From Eretmocerus hayati (lineage: Eukaryota > Arthropoda > Insecta > Hymenoptera > Aphelinidae), in contig CM056742.1 in assembly GCA_029851415.1 (NCBI GenBank), positions 62,568,454 through 62,632,453 on the forward strand: 64,000 nt of DNA, written 5' to 3'. The position numbers and the translations under genes were made by a program. Below the pieces are notes generated by a model. That model had not been told where the DNA came from and searched no databases. It saw only the letters and a list, made by a program, of their open reading frames with translations. This document shows positions 38,043 to 49,762 of this stretch, piece by piece. Within the stretch, counting starts at the first letter, position 1. Each line of letters opens with the position of its first letter.

Positions 38043-39437
38043 TCGAGTCCCAGAGTTTGGTCTTAACTCTAAACACGGAACAGGTTCCCAGATTGTGCCG
38101 CGCGAACGTAAACGGTAGGTGTTGTTCAATACACAATCGAGACACAGCCGTTCAGCTACATGGAAGCTGTGTCAGAACTTATCCTCATCTGCACAGTTCC
38201 ACACCACTGTTACTCTATATAAACAGCTACAGTAGTGTGGAATTTGTCAATCATGGCGTTGGAGCGTCCATGCAATAGCAGCACTTACACTCGTCCGTGC
38301 GTACAAGTGACGGTGCACTAACAGTTTGCTGCGGATCCACTGACGGCGCACTAACAATTTGCTGAGGATACCCGTGCAAACTTCTATTCCGCCTTTCACC
38401 GCAAGCACAGTGGATGCGGATCTCCCACCTTTGTATCAAGAAGATAGTACACCGGAGACAACAAGGGATCAAGACAACAATAGATCCATGACATCGACAA
38501 TTAAACATAGGTAATTCATTATTTTCTTATTCATCATATGTAAAAAGTATTTATCGGTGGATAAAATAACCGATCAAGTACACATTAATACATACACTCA
38601 CTCACCCTTAGCACACACTTACAACCATACACACAAACACATACATTCACACTCTCTTACATACACAAACAAACAAATTGATTTTATTTCTGCGAAGAAT
38701 TATATAGTATCTATTCATTCTTATTTAAACAGATGCCGAACTCGACCCAAGGGAAACAGTTCTGCATCATTGTATTGCATGCATACAGCTACAATGGTGC
38801 GGAACTGGTCAGGTGTCGTTTAAAGACATGCAGCAATGGCTTCCCACAGGCTCAGGAGCGGTGATAAAAAATTATCAAGAGCTTCTTGTTCTTGTAAGAG
38901 GATGCCAGAGAAATCAACTACAAGTAGAAAAGATGATGAAGCGGAGACAACAATAGATCAAGACAACAAGGAATCAGTGGGATCAACAAGTAACTACAGG
39001 TGAGTTATTATTCCATTATTCATCAAATAAAAAAAGTAATTCTCAATGAATAAAATCAGATACACACAAATACACGCGCCCACTCACTCAACACACACTT
39101 ACATACTCACACACAGACACACACACATGTAACCTATCTCACACCAACACACACAAACAAATAAATCGATTTTATTTAGGCAAAAACTGATATAATATTG
39201 TTTTTATATTTATTGAAACAGACATCGAAACCGACCCAGGGGTCAACAGTTCTGCATCATTGTTACAGCATGTATTCAGCTACAATTGTTGCAAAATTGT
39301 TCAGGTGTCGTTTGAGAGCAAGCAGTGATGGTGTTTCCGCAGAGTCAGAAGCGGTGGTAAGGGATGGACAAGATGTTCATGTTCTCGTGGGAGGATGCCA
39401 GGAACACCAACTGCAAGGAATCTTCGAATGAGCCAGG
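38043..39437 (+). repeat. Three tandem exon-like units with CA-rich introns
   Basis: Units at about 38043-38509, 38733-38999 and 39221-39437 share AACAGTTCTGCATCATTG (38757 and 39237, spaced 480) and GAGGATGCCAG. Units 2 and 3 are preceded by acceptors (tttaaacag, tgaaacag). All end at donor-like GT (GTAATT at 38510, GTGAGT at 39000, GTGAAC at 39436). The spacers are also homologous and rich in CA. Unit 3 has an ORF to 39431 (READING ends GGCQEHQLQGIFE); unit 2 has GCQRNQLQ in the matching place. This looks like a locus grown by exon duplication. The product is unknown and no full frame is proven. Confidence 0.55.
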
Positions 39438-39648
39438 TGAACGAAAAATATTGAAATTATACCCAGGATAATATTTTTTTGGTGATCTATACAGTTAATA
39501 GGAATGTTCAGTATTATATTATACAATATATATTTGTATATTTTAGTATAATTGAATAGTTTAATATGGTACAATCGTGTGATATTTCATTCCATTAAAT
39601 ATGTAAAAATAATGTCAAATTGATCCTCCAAATTACAAATAAAGTCAT

Positions 39649-39675
39649 AAGGGACGGAAAAATCAGCCGTCCCTT
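39649..39675. other. Short GC hairpin after an AATAAA signal
   Basis: GGGACGG and CCGTCCC are separated by about 9 bases (39650-39673), just after AATAAAG at about 39637. This could mark the 3' end of a transcript from the units upstream. It is suggestive only. Confidence 0.3.
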
Positions 39676-40084
39676 CCCTTTTGTGTCATTTCATTCCAAA
39701 TAAGTAATAGAACTCACAACGAAATTCGAATTCCATTACAAACAGTGGGTAAAATAATCAGAATAAGGAAAGTTAATATCGCATTTCCAAAAATTCCAAT
39801 TTTCTTCAAGAATATTTCCGATAATTTCAAATTGACTGTAAGAGACATTACTCCTTTTTTCCTCATTCAAATCAAGACCATGCCGATAGGACAGGTTCAC
39901 TTTAAAATATGAGATAATTCTGCAAAATTAGAAAAATTACATTATAGTGAAAAATTCAACTTTCAAAATGACGTGACAAAAACAAACAAAGAATCCAACA
40001 CTTGACTATCGCCTGCGGAAGAGTACACTCGGCGGTAGTTGATTCTTTCCGACACAGGACGCCGATGAAAAGACTCCGTTGTGA

Positions 40085-40312
40085 GTGAGGTTTTTGGTGC
40101 GCGCGCGCAGCAGAACTAGTTTTGGTGGAATTAGAATATCAACAAATCACGACGACGCGGCCGGTGTTGTCCAGGTTCTACGAATTCTCGAAGAAGGCTA
40201 TCGCAGTGACGGCTTCCGCGTTCCGCGTCCCCCAGAGCGTAGACCAAGACGAGGTCGAGAGGTAGTAGCACTTCCGCGGGCCGGATTTATGCACCTCAGG
40301 GCAGACCCCTAA
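40085..40312 (+). other. GC-rich, CpG-rich ORF
   Basis: A 75-codon frame rich in arginine (PPERRPRRGRE) in an island far more GC-rich than its surroundings. It could be a CpG-rich promoter/first exon or a piece of retroelement 5' sequence. I do not recognise the product. Confidence 0.25.
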
Positions 40313-41210
40313 AAAATCAACACCGGGTTCTACTTGTGTTTGTTTATTTATCAAATGAGTATTCTGCCAAAGTAAAAATAAAGATCAAATTGAATACACA
40401 GAAGAGCTCGATTTTTGGTGAAAAGGTCACACTTTATTTTCAGGTTTCTGGTGTATCGGAATTCAACATGGATATGGTGAAACCGTGCAGCTTTTGGCAT
40501 CACTAAATTTACTCAATATTCAACCTGATTGACAGACTAAAGTATGATGTTCTGACCACTACCTACTTGATGTCCATACATTCTCATTCAGCCCTACTAC
40601 CCAGTGAGGCTTTTCACCCTCCGAATACAGAAAGGGAAAACGATGAGCTTATGTGGACAGACTGAATATTCCGACAGGTATTTCTCATTCCATAGCCCCC
40701 AATTTTTAAATGTCATAGAGCACGCTGGACTCTCCAACTATGATTCGTTATCACAAAAAAATCCTTACTCTTTTGGAATGAGATTATCCCTACATTAATC
40801 TAGGATGGAATGTTGTTCATGAATTATCAACCGTGAAATTTCAGGAATTCCAGGTGAGTCACTCCTGAAACTGGATAAGAGAGATCCTTCAAATTTTCTT
40901 ACCACAAGGTACTGATTTTGTGCACTAGTGTTGGTTCCTTAAGACCATTGTTGTCATACTTACTCCGTAAGCTGTAAATCCATCATTATGCACCAACCAG
41001 GTAACAGACGTATTGAGTTGTTGCAGTAAGTGACGAGCTTAGTTTGTATGAATGGGAATAGTGAAAGGGAACTCAAATATCACGAGTCATATATATATAC
41101 ATACTTTACGTCAAATTGGCAACACTGATTCTCGAACGCAATTTTAGGTTGGCAGCCCTGCCCGGGGGATGCGGACGGACAGGAATTTGCACGTGGCTTA
41201 ATTATGTTAA

Positions 41211-42145
41211 ATTATACCCTCGCTATGTTTCAATATATGATGGGAGGAACGGCCGAATTGCGAGGCATTCCTTATCGAAGCAAGATTTCTTGACAGAGCT
41301 TCCGTCACTCTGATTGTCTAGGGGACATACATCCCCCATAGAGCCACAGAGCCATCGGGAAGATATCAAGACCCCAACTTCAATATCATTATTAGTCTCA
41401 AATGCAGAGCTGATGGTAGTTTCCATCCTTGTCTCTACACCGTACTGAATTATTCAAACTGTGAAAAAGATGTGTGATATTAAGTGTGTGTTTCGCCCTG
41501 GTCTCTCTCTTGGGCTCGTCAGTGAGACGAAGAGAGACCTGTCTCAGACACTATTGTAAATCGGGTGGACTGACATCAGGTTAAAGAAGGGTTAACATTG
41601 AAATTTTTGTGAAACAACCATGAATTAAGGTTGCCATCTAGTGATAAAGACCCGGAGCAGATCTTAAGCTTCATGTGGTTAACGACTCTATACGGCCTCA
41701 TGTCGTTTGGTGGAATGATGAAAATTATACCCTCGCTATGATTCAATATAAGATGGGAGGAACGGCCGAATTGCGAGGCATTCCTCATCGAGGCAAGATT
41801 TCTTGACAGAGCTTCCGTCACTCTGATTGTCTGGGGAACATACATCCCCTATAGAGCCACAGAGGCGAAACACACACTCAATATCACACATCTTTTTCAC
41901 AGTTTGAATAATTCAGTACGGTGTAGAGACAAGGATGGAAATTACCATCAGCTCTGCATTTGAGACTAATGATGATGTTGAAGTTGGGTTCTTGATATCT
42001 TCCCGATGGCTCTGTGGCTCTATAGGAGATGTATATTCCCCAGACAATCAGAGTGACGGAAGCTCTGTCAAGAAATCTTGCTTCGATGAGGAATGCCTCG
42101 CAATTCGGCCGTTCCTCCCATCATATATCATTTTGGTTTAATCAC
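41211..42145. repeat. Inverted copies of a small ORF, plus a partial third copy
   Basis: Segment 41211-41505 is nearly the inverse complement of 41870-42140. A third partial copy (41720-41868) lies in the same orientation as the first. The two full copies encode intact, similar ORFs: minus 41223-41426 (67 codons) and plus 41935-42141 (68 codons), sharing VKKSCFD and ECLAIRPFLPSYI. The matching frames suggest a coding origin that was duplicated recently. The function is unknown. Confidence 0.75.
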
Positions 42146-42693
42146 ACGGATGGATACTTCGGCTCCCTCAGCCTCAAAAAATTTGCTGCTCAACATATCT
42201 CCAAGCTTCCTTTCGACTTGACCAGCCTCATTTTTTTTCTCGCAGACTATGTTCACATCGTCATCGTCATCATCGACAACAAATGTACCAACGAGTATAG
42301 GCTCAATTCCTGACTCATCAATTTTTAGATGCCCAGCCTCGCTAGGATTTCCCGATTCTTTCGATGGTTTTGACGTGCTCGCGAATGGGATATTCATCCT
42401 AGAACAATCCAAGAGACGTCGCCAAATTTTTGAAGAATATTTTTTTTTGAGAGAGAAACTCACCGTTCATCCATTTGAGTGCGAGGGCTGGCTTCACGAG
42501 TTATCCTATTCACCAGATTAGATTGCTTATGCGCGTCTGCTGGCAGATGATTATCTGGTGGAGGATGGTTCGGATCCACTGGCTCGGCTGGTAGATGGAT
42601 TACTGGACTCTCCGTTTCCACCGGAAGCTTCTGAGGATGCTTTGACTGGTCCTGAGCTTCCAATGTCATCATTCTGTTCGTCTCCTTCTTCAC
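42128..42693 (-). CDS. Acidic/proline-rich unknown protein, two frames
   Basis: The minus-strand frame 42460-42693 (77 codons, with PVIHLPAEPVDPNHPPPDN) ends near a donor-like GTGAGT at about 42465. The next frame, 42128-42463, has an aspartate run (VVDDDDDDVNIV) and ends VSIRVIKPK. They may be two exons of one gene or a frameshifted gene. They may belong to the Polinton's left part, but nothing proves that. Confidence 0.3.
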
Positions 42694-43145
42694 TTTCAGA
42701 TGCTCTCTCGGGCAAAGTGTAGAATTTCAGTCGTCGATAGTTCCCGATTTCAACATGACGGCGATAAGCTTAATTTTTTTGGTTGAATTCTTTCAACCAG
42801 ACCTCGCGTTTTTTGAACAGCAATTCTAGAGTTGGCTTCGGTGCGAGGATCACTATGTTCTTATTCCTTTCGTTAAGTCAAATTAACGAACAGGGTTCAC
42901 CGTATTGCGTATTTGAGATTGCCGCGCTTTTAATCAAGTACCGTCAACTCGTGGACCAATTCCGAACTGCAACAAGCTGCGGGAACTTGCCTGATCTATC
43001 GAGAGCTTCGAGTGGATCTGACAAACTGAGCTTGTACACTAATATGCAAGCTTCTATAACAAGAATGAGGAGTAGGAGTAACGATGAGAGGGACCGATGA
43101 TCTAAGACGATGATCTAATCTAAGATCGGAGCCACATCGGGACTA

Positions 43146-43165
43146 CATATAAACAGCATATAAAA
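43146..43165 (+). promoter_or_regulatory. Possible TATA boxes before the polymerase
   Basis: CATATAAACAGCATATAAAA carries two TATAAA-like boxes about 60 bases before a small ATG frame at 43215 and 200 before the polymerase frame. The position suits a Polinton early promoter. This is inferred. Confidence 0.35.
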
Positions 43166-43352
43166 CTTGCTCATTGAAGTTTCTGAAGCGCAGAAGGTAC
43201 TCCTACGCCACAACATGAGCGACATGCTGCTGCAATTCATTAACAACGAGAGAGATTCTCTCTCAAGAATATTCAACGCTCTGAGAAAGGAGGACGTGAG
43301 TACAGTGAATCTTCAATGAATTTCGAAGCTGAAAAGGGAAAATAAGAGACTT

Positions 43353-44354
43353 ATGCGCCACATTCCTAACGTCGTGAAGATGAACACAACGAATGAAATG
43401 AGTTTCACAACTGGACACAAAGCTCGACTCGAGACATTTCATAACGAATCGAAATCAAGATACTTCGTTCTCCACAATATGTATGAATCGAGTAGCAACA
43501 GAAATATCGGTGATGTATCATTTCGTACCGGACCAAGCGCCTTCAAAGATCGTATTGTAACTGGCATCTGTGCTGATATCAATTGTCTAGACATGACTAC
43601 TTCCCCCACTCTTGCGAAACCTCTCATACTCAATTTTTTGAGACCTTACATCAAAGAATTGAAAACTGCCAAAGTTTGTTCAATTCTTCCTGCATATTTC
43701 AATTTGGGGGAAGAAATATCGTTGATCAAACATTTTCAAATGCGTTACGAGACCTTCATGAAATCTTCTCGATCAAATCGATGGTTTGGCGAGTCTATAA
43801 CATTCATGATTGATGGAATGTTATCTTTCGAAGATTGTGGATCCGGTCATTCTTTTCCGAAATTCTCTCGCTCAAAGTCAGCATTGCCAAATTGAGGATG
43901 CTGTGTAGTGCTTCAAAATATGGACAGTTCCCGGATTGGATTGAGGAGAAACACGCTGTCATTAATATCAAAAATCGAAGTTCAGGTGACTGTTTCTATC
44001 GAAGCATTTTAGCCAGATTACTGAGTGATATAGCTCAATCTCACCATTTGAACGAAACTTCTAACTATCCGCATCATAAAAAGTACTTAAAAATCGACCC
44101 AGCGAATTTTCCGATGAAGCTGGAGTGAATCCCAAGATTTGAAAAGATGAATCCCTTACAATCAATTGTTATGGGGTTGATTAAAAACCACTCCTATCCG
44201 TCATATTTGACTCCTGAGGAAATGACTGTTCATATAAATTCTTTACTTTCTAGATCGGAAGGTGAGCATGACTATCGTTACATATCGAATCTGAGTGGAT
44301 TCTATACGTGGATGCTAACAGTCTATATAGAACAGCTATGTGCGAACCGCTCCC
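43353..44354 (+). pseudogene. polB: Polinton protein-primed DNA polymerase B, N-terminal part
   Basis: The enzyme replicates the element from a protein primer. Frame 43353-43895 gives the N-terminal part. The frame shifts near 43835-43895 into 43835-44128 (WIEEKHAVINIKNRSSGDCF, then PANFPMKLE), which is typical of Polinton polymerases. A TGA stop at 44126 follows, and then a further stretch (EKMNPLQSIV...LTPEEMTVHINSLL). Next a jump of frame leads to the motif A region YVDANSLYRTAM near 44300. The exonuclease domain and several hundred residues expected between are absent, so there is a large internal deletion. At 44359 a palindromic element interrupts the gene. Confidence 0.85.
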
Positions 44355-44358
44355 ATAT

Positions 44359-46266
44359 GATGGGTTCCACGCGGAAGCGATCTCCGGAAAGGGGTCATCT
44401 CTCAGATTTCTTTCTAACATTTTTTATTCGGTTCTATGACCCAAAATAGAAACTTTTGACCACCTATGGGGTCCAAAAAGAATATCATCCCTCCAGTGCA
44501 CGCATATCCGTGGAAAAAGCCGAAATTCATCGGGTCAAAAATGGTGCTTTTTTATTCAGTAAAATCCAAAATCTCGAGTTCTTCGATGGTTATCGACTCG
44601 CGGGTTGCGGCATCTGGAAGGTCATCAAGAAACCTATCGAAAACGTTATCGGAAAAATATTTTTGGCGAGTAATGAGCCTCCCAGAGCTAAGAAGGTGTT
44701 TTTCACTAAAACGTTAATTTCTCAAGAAGCCATTCTTTTGAAAATCACATAATCGATGTAAAATTTTGCATTCTTCCAGAAAAAATTGGTTCTAGAGTGT
44801 ACCTACGCGATCTCATCAACTTATAAGCCATTGTTCAAAATTCAATCTAATTCGGTATTGGAAAAGTGTCACTTTCTGCGCATGTGCACCGATTTCGACT
44901 TTTGAAACTATTTTTGATGAGAAGCTGACGTAATTTCCTTTAAAATGACTCCTTGCAGAAGTCAATTTGATGCACTGGAACTCGGGATCTAGCTGGTCTA
45001 AAGAATGAAAATATCCAAGGTATCAAATCCGCGAACCCGAGGCCTCTTCAATGGCCCTGAAAAACGCGGATTTTGAATCGGAGTGTTCCAGAGATGTGAA
45101 CATGTGTTTTCCATGTATTCTTTGACGTAGAAACCGAATATGTGGTCGGTTCCGTCCCCAATCTCAAAGATTTTTCAGTAGACTCAAAAAACTGAACCGA
45201 AAGTAATGAGTTGTTTTTAGGCTTTGAACATACATCTGATATGCATGTGAGATCATCATGTTCTCCCACGTACTTTGACTAGCTGGTTCAATTCAGGTCT
45301 CTCACTAGAGACTCACGAGAGACTGAACTGAATCATGTTCACTAGAGACCTGACTCGAATCGACCGATGATCTCACATGCATATCAGATGTATGTTCAAA
45401 GCCTAAAAACGACTCATTACTTTCGGTTCAGTTTTTTGAGTCTACTGAAGAATCTTCGAGATTGGAGACGAAACTGACCACATATTCGGTTTCTTTGTCA
45501 AAATATACATGAAAAGCATATGTTCACATCTCTGGAACACTCCGACTCAAAATCCGCGTTTTTCAAGGCCATTGAAGAGGCCTCGGGTTTGCGGATTTGA
45601 TACCTTAGATATTTTCATTCTTTAGACCAGCTAGATCTCGAGTTTCAATGCATTGAATTGACTTCTGCAGAGGTCATTTTGAAGGAAATTACGTCAGCTT
45701 TCCATTAAAAATAGTCCCAAAAAATCAAAATTTGTGCGCATGCGCAGAAAATGACACTTTTCCAATATCGAAAAGAATTGAATTTTAAACAATGGCTTAT
45801 AAGTTGATGAGATCGCGTAGGTACACTCTAAAACCAATTCTTTCTGTAAGAATGCAAAATTTTACATCGATTATGTGATTTTCAAAAAAATGGCTTCTTG
45901 GGAGATTAACGTTTTAGTGAAAAACACCTTTCTAGCTCTGGGAGGCTCATTATTCGCCAAAAATATTTCTTCGATAACGTTTTCGATAGGTTTCTTGATG
46001 ACCTTCCAGATGCCATGACCCGCGAGTCGATAACTATCGAAGAACTCGAGATTTTTGCATTCTACTGAATAAAAAAGCACCATTTTTGACCCGATGAATT
46101 TCGGGTTTTTTCATGGATATGCGTGCACCGGAGGGATGGAATTTTTTTTGGACCCCATAGGTGGTCAAAAGTCCCTATTTTGGGCCATAGAATCGAATAA
46201 AAAAGGTTAGAAAAAAAATCTGAGAGATGACCTCTTCCCGTAGGTCGCTTTCGCGTGGAACCTATC
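44359..46266. mobile_element. Palindromic foldback element, copy 2 (in polB)
   Basis: The two halves are inverse complements meeting near 45312. The ends are GATGGGTTCCACGCGGAAGC and its partner ending CCTATC. ATAT flanks both sides (44355-44358 and 46267-46270), a 4-base duplication. Polymerase coding sequence stops on one side and resumes on the other, proving insertion. ORFs inside (such as 44456-44752 and 45871-46083) are mirror images of the same noncoding sequence. No transposase. Confidence 0.9.
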
Positions 46267-46270
46267 ATAT

Positions 46271-47517
46271 AGAAACTTTGGATGGGTGGAAAATCCTTCA
46301 AGTTTTGATGTTACACTCATGAGCGATGACTCGGATTCTCAATTCATCATCGAATGCGATATAGACTATCCTAAAGAGCTACATATTTTGCACGGGGATT
46401 ACATATTCTGTGCTGAGAAGATGGTAGCTCCCAATGTGTATGAAAAATTGTTCCTGACTCTGCTACCCAAAGAGAACTATGAGATTCACTATCCTAATCT
46501 GAAGCAAGCGTTGGATCACGGCCTCATTCTGAAAAAAATCAGCCGAGTGCTCCAATTCAGCCAGGAGCCTTTCATGAAACCGCACATCGAGAAAAACATT
46601 TTCTATCGACAGAATGCTAAGAATGCTTTCAAAAAATCTATGTACAAGACCATGTCTAACAGCGTTTTCGGTAAGACGATCGAAAACATTTGGAAGCGGA
46701 GGACTGTGCTGTTAAAAAATGAGTGGGATACTTTATTTGGTATAGAAAGTTATATTTCTTACCCCCATTTCGATAGACTTGCAATATTCCACAAGAACTT
46801 TGCAGCCATCTCTACGAAACCTATGGAAGTGATGTATAATGTAGCGCTTTTCGTTGGCCTTGGTACACTTGAGCTCTCAAAATTTATCATGTATCCTTTC
46901 CATTATGACTTCATGTTGAAGTTATTTACAAAGAATCCGGGGAAACCAGGTAATGGCAGAGGGGACTGCAGTCCATGTCCACGAATGAAAAGAAGAAGAA
47001 GACAAAGAATCCGGGAGACTGTTCCTTGTGTTACTCAGATACTGATTCAATGATCTATTACCTTAGGAATATATGTATATACGAAGATCTGCTGAAGCCT
47101 TATGGCAAACAATATTTCGAAACATCTGATCATGCACCCGATAACGCTTACAAAATACCTCTGCTCAACAAAAAAGTCCTAGGGAAGTTCTCGGATGAGA
47201 TGCATAGAGTACCAATGACAGCAGCTGTATTCATAAAATCCAAGCTCTACAGTATTGACTCTCTGGACTCGGAAAAGTGTGTTGGGGAAGGGATTACTAG
47301 GTCAATATTGAGGAACAAGCTCACCTTCTCAGATTACGAAGACTGTTCATTCAATCAAGATTCGATGTCCATTGATCAAACTACTATACGATCTCAGAAG
47401 CATAATATATGCACCATACGCCAGCGCAAGCTAGCACTCTCATCCAGCGATGATGAACGTGTCTGTCAGAGCGATCGTATACATACTTTCGCATACGGTG
47501 ATTACCGTCTACCATGA
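46271..47517 (+). pseudogene. polB: Polinton DNA polymerase B, C-terminal part
   Basis: Resumes the polymerase after the palindrome. Frame 46286-47053 has YPKELHILHGDYIFCAEKM, the NTP-binding motif B (YKTMSNSVFGKTIEN) and TKPMEVMYNVALFVGLGTL. Frame 46975-47517 has the catalytic motif C CYSDTDSM near 47030, the thumb region (KVLGKFSDEM, AVFIKSKLYSI) and the usual C-terminal end YGDYRLP. Between the frames a 74-base insertion flanked by repeated ACAAAGAATCCGGG (46928 and 47002) shifts the frame just before motif C. The polymerase is inactive. Confidence 0.93.
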
Positions 47518-47523
47518 ACGCTC

Positions 47524-48466
47524 TTACTCTAGTATATCAGAGCTCTTGCCCCAACTTGTCTGTTTAATTCTATACCACTTTATGAGAAGCTGATTCCCTT
47601 TCCTTCGTAAAATTCCTTCAACGAGGGATACTTTGAGATTTCCTACGTGAGCAAGCTCTGATTCATAGAAACAGTCTGCAATCTCCTCTTTTACATGATC
47701 TTCGAGGAGGTGCGTGGTCGTTCGCTGTACACGATATATCGTGAACGTTTCCGCACTCCAATTAGGTAAATATCCTTTGTCGAAGAGAGACTTATATTCG
47801 CTTACACGTATTATGTCACTGACCTTGAATTTGAATTTTCTCGGCATACTTCTCCGCGCATATATCATGGTTGGAAGATCTGCTTCAATTCGAGCTTCAT
47901 TTCTACTTTCTCCCCAGACTTCGGCTGGCTTCATTTGTATTCTACGATGAATTGTATCATTATATTTCTGAAGAATTCCTTGTAAAACATTCAACCGAAT
48001 GAACTTGCCTTCCAGAGGGGACATCTGATAGATTCTTGATTCCAAAATCCGATCACTCGTTCGCATATGCTAGCCTTCAAATTACTGTAGGTGGAATACA
48101 TGTTGATGTTGTTGTCTTAAACTACTTTTAAGAAATCTCTGTTATAGAATTCACGACTTTGGTTGCCTTGTAGATTCTTGGAAGCGATTCCAGCTCTTTC
48201 CAATATTTTTTTGAAGGCCTTGGTGACTTTTGTACCAGATTTCGACTTAAAAACCTCGGCCCACACATGTTTTGAAAAAAAACGTCAATAACTATTAGAA
48301 TATATTCATGGTTTTTGTTGTAATTCGCATACTGAATCATAACAGCCGAGTTCAGCTGCCACAGATCGTTAATCCCACGCACATCGACACAGTGACGGAG
48401 AGAATTCCTCCTGGCTGGCACATGGAGCTCTTTCATGGGTTGAATCATTCCTGCACTCATTGCCAC
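47524..48466 (-). pseudogene. Polinton retroviral-like integrase
   Basis: Normally integrates the element and makes 6-base duplications. The N-terminal frame (48128-48466) has LHVPARRNSLRHCVDVRGIN, then DLWQLNSAVMIQ and ILIVIDVF. At the first catalytic position the expected Asp after LWQ is replaced (LNS). A central part including the second Asp is lost or garbled. The glutamate region (ASICERV) survives in another frame near 48060. Frame 47524-48066 has YNDTIHRRIQMKPAEVW, KFKVSDIIRVSEYKSLFDKG and a chromodomain-like end (VEGILRRKGNQLLIKWY). At least two frame breaks. Confidence 0.88.
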
Positions 48467-48804
48467 TTCAATTCTTGCAATTTGGTTTCAACTCTTCCTA
48501 GACGTTCGTCGAGCTTGACTAAACTTACATCATGCATATTTCCTTCCAGTGTACTTACTCTGCCTTCGACTTCGTCCAACTGTTTAAAACAATCGTTGAT
48601 TCGAGAATTGGTCTGAAGAATATTTTTTGCTTGATCTCCTAAGCCTTCTTTCGAATTTTCTTCGATAGATTCCGAAGTTCTTTCCAAAGCTCTTTGTTTA
48701 AGATTAATCTGAGCAATTGCTTTTTCGTGAGAAAAGTCGGTATCGATGGGCCTATCGGATGTATCGATATTCATGACTGAGGAAATTTTGAGAACTACAG
48801 TCAA
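48457..48804 (-). CDS. Coiled-coil protein of the Polinton
   Basis: 115 codons, starting MTVVLKISSVMNIDTSD. From residue 35 onward it has heptad-like leucine/isoleucine spacing (INDCFKQLDEVEGRVSTLEG), typical of a coiled coil. It lies tightly upstream of the integrase, overlapping its ORF by a few bases. The frame is intact, unlike most neighbours. The function is unknown. Confidence 0.55.
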   Translation of the reverse strand: MTVVLKISSVMNIDTSDRPIDTDFSHEKAIAQINLKQRALERTSESIEENSKEGLGDQAKNILQTNSRINDCFKQLDEVEGRVSTLEGNMHDVSLVKLDERLGRVETKLQELKWQ

Positions 48805-48861
48805 TTCATATGTATAAGAGGAGTGGGGAAGTAATGAAATTCGATCAATTTCCTGAACATT

Positions 48862-49420
48862 TTATCGATGATCTTTGCATACAACAGTCAAAAGATATTC
48901 AACGGTTATCAAAGCACATTGGGATGAATCATTGTCGTGATGGTCGCATTCTGAATATTCGTAATCCTTGGACCAATAATCATTCGAGGCGCAATTGTAT
49001 TGATCGTGAATGTTAATAACATGGACATTTGGATTGTGAACAAGATATCCTGGTAGAGATTCTTCCACCCATTTCTTCTTCCCATCGGAATTTACGTAGA
49101 CAAATGTCGGCTCCCCGTTGTTGCTCTCATTGACGATGCGACGTGCGATCCATTCTTTTTGAATCCAAGGCACAACTCCGAAGCTCCACTTAATTCCGTG
49201 TATATTTCAATACATATATCTTGCAGGTCTCCCATTTCTCCGATCGAATTCCATGTATGGGGAAGCGGGATCTACGAGATAGCATTCTTTTGATCTTGTT
49301 TCTAGATCGAAAACTGCGATTTCCTTCGGAATGGAACATTTTCCTACTCCAATGCTGAATCCTTGCAAGTCGATGAAAATATGGTTTCTCGAATATCTTG
49401 GCTCTCTGGGTTCCTATCAT
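48862..49420 (-). pseudogene. Conserved arthropod mobile-element protein, broken
   Basis: Minus-strand coding begins near 49400 with SIPKEIAVFDLETRSKECYL, in a frame not shown by a methionine start. It runs to RPARYMY, then hits an in-frame TGA at about 49200. It goes on in the same frame as HGIKWSFGVVPWIQKEW and PTFVYVNSDGKKKWVEE. I recall the pattern (hydrophobic KEIA...D block, HG...W, then an IYVKG-like KKKW block) from uncharacterised proteins in arthropod mobile elements. FDLET recalls a DnaQ-type exonuclease box, but that is speculation. One nonsense mutation, otherwise well preserved. Confidence 0.55.
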
Positions 49421-49756
49421 TTATACCAGCTTGTGAGTAATATTGATTAACGGATTATACCCTACAATACTGTCGTGCATCATCAAGCAGTAAGCCGATG
49501 TATTCTTTGGCATATTTTTTTCTGTTTGGAATTCTATACGCAAATCTATCGAGAAATGCTTGAGCGAATCGTTCTGTCTCGAGCAATCAATTACAATGAC
49601 TGGTGCGAGCTTGACGAAATCAGTGAGAGAAAGAGCAACTTGGCTTTCTGGAGTATTGTAGTAAGATTCCCTAAACGATGCAAACATGTGATAGAGAAGA
49701 GACACTTGTTTATTTGGAACAAAATCTATGGAATAATTTTCGGCTGGATACCGCTC
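49421..49756 (-). pseudogene. Double-jelly-roll capsid-like protein, C-terminal part
   Basis: Polinton/adintovirus capsid proteins of this fold build the virion shell. This part carries LLYHMFASFRESYYN, then KLAPVIVIDCSRQNDSLKH, DLRIEFQTEKNMPKNTSAYC and ends NITHKLV at a stop. The ORF runs on to 49804, but codons beyond 49762 belong to the inserted element, so its apparent ATG start is an artefact. The gene's middle part lies at 52637-53094, beyond the insertion. Confidence 0.75.
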
Positions 49757-49762
49757 GGAATC

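Noticed and set aside
37819..38145. 108-codon cysteine/valine-rich ORF
   Set aside because: It is a translation of the CA/GT microsatellite.
38000..39440. CRISPR array or other prokaryotic repeat system
   Set aside because: Repeats are long, exon-like and CA-rich, and the window is eukaryotic.
44456..46083. Matching ORFs of 70-98 codons at 44456-44752 and 45871-46083
   Set aside because: They are mirror images in the arms of a palindromic element and lack a start context or known domain, so they are treated as repeat sequence.
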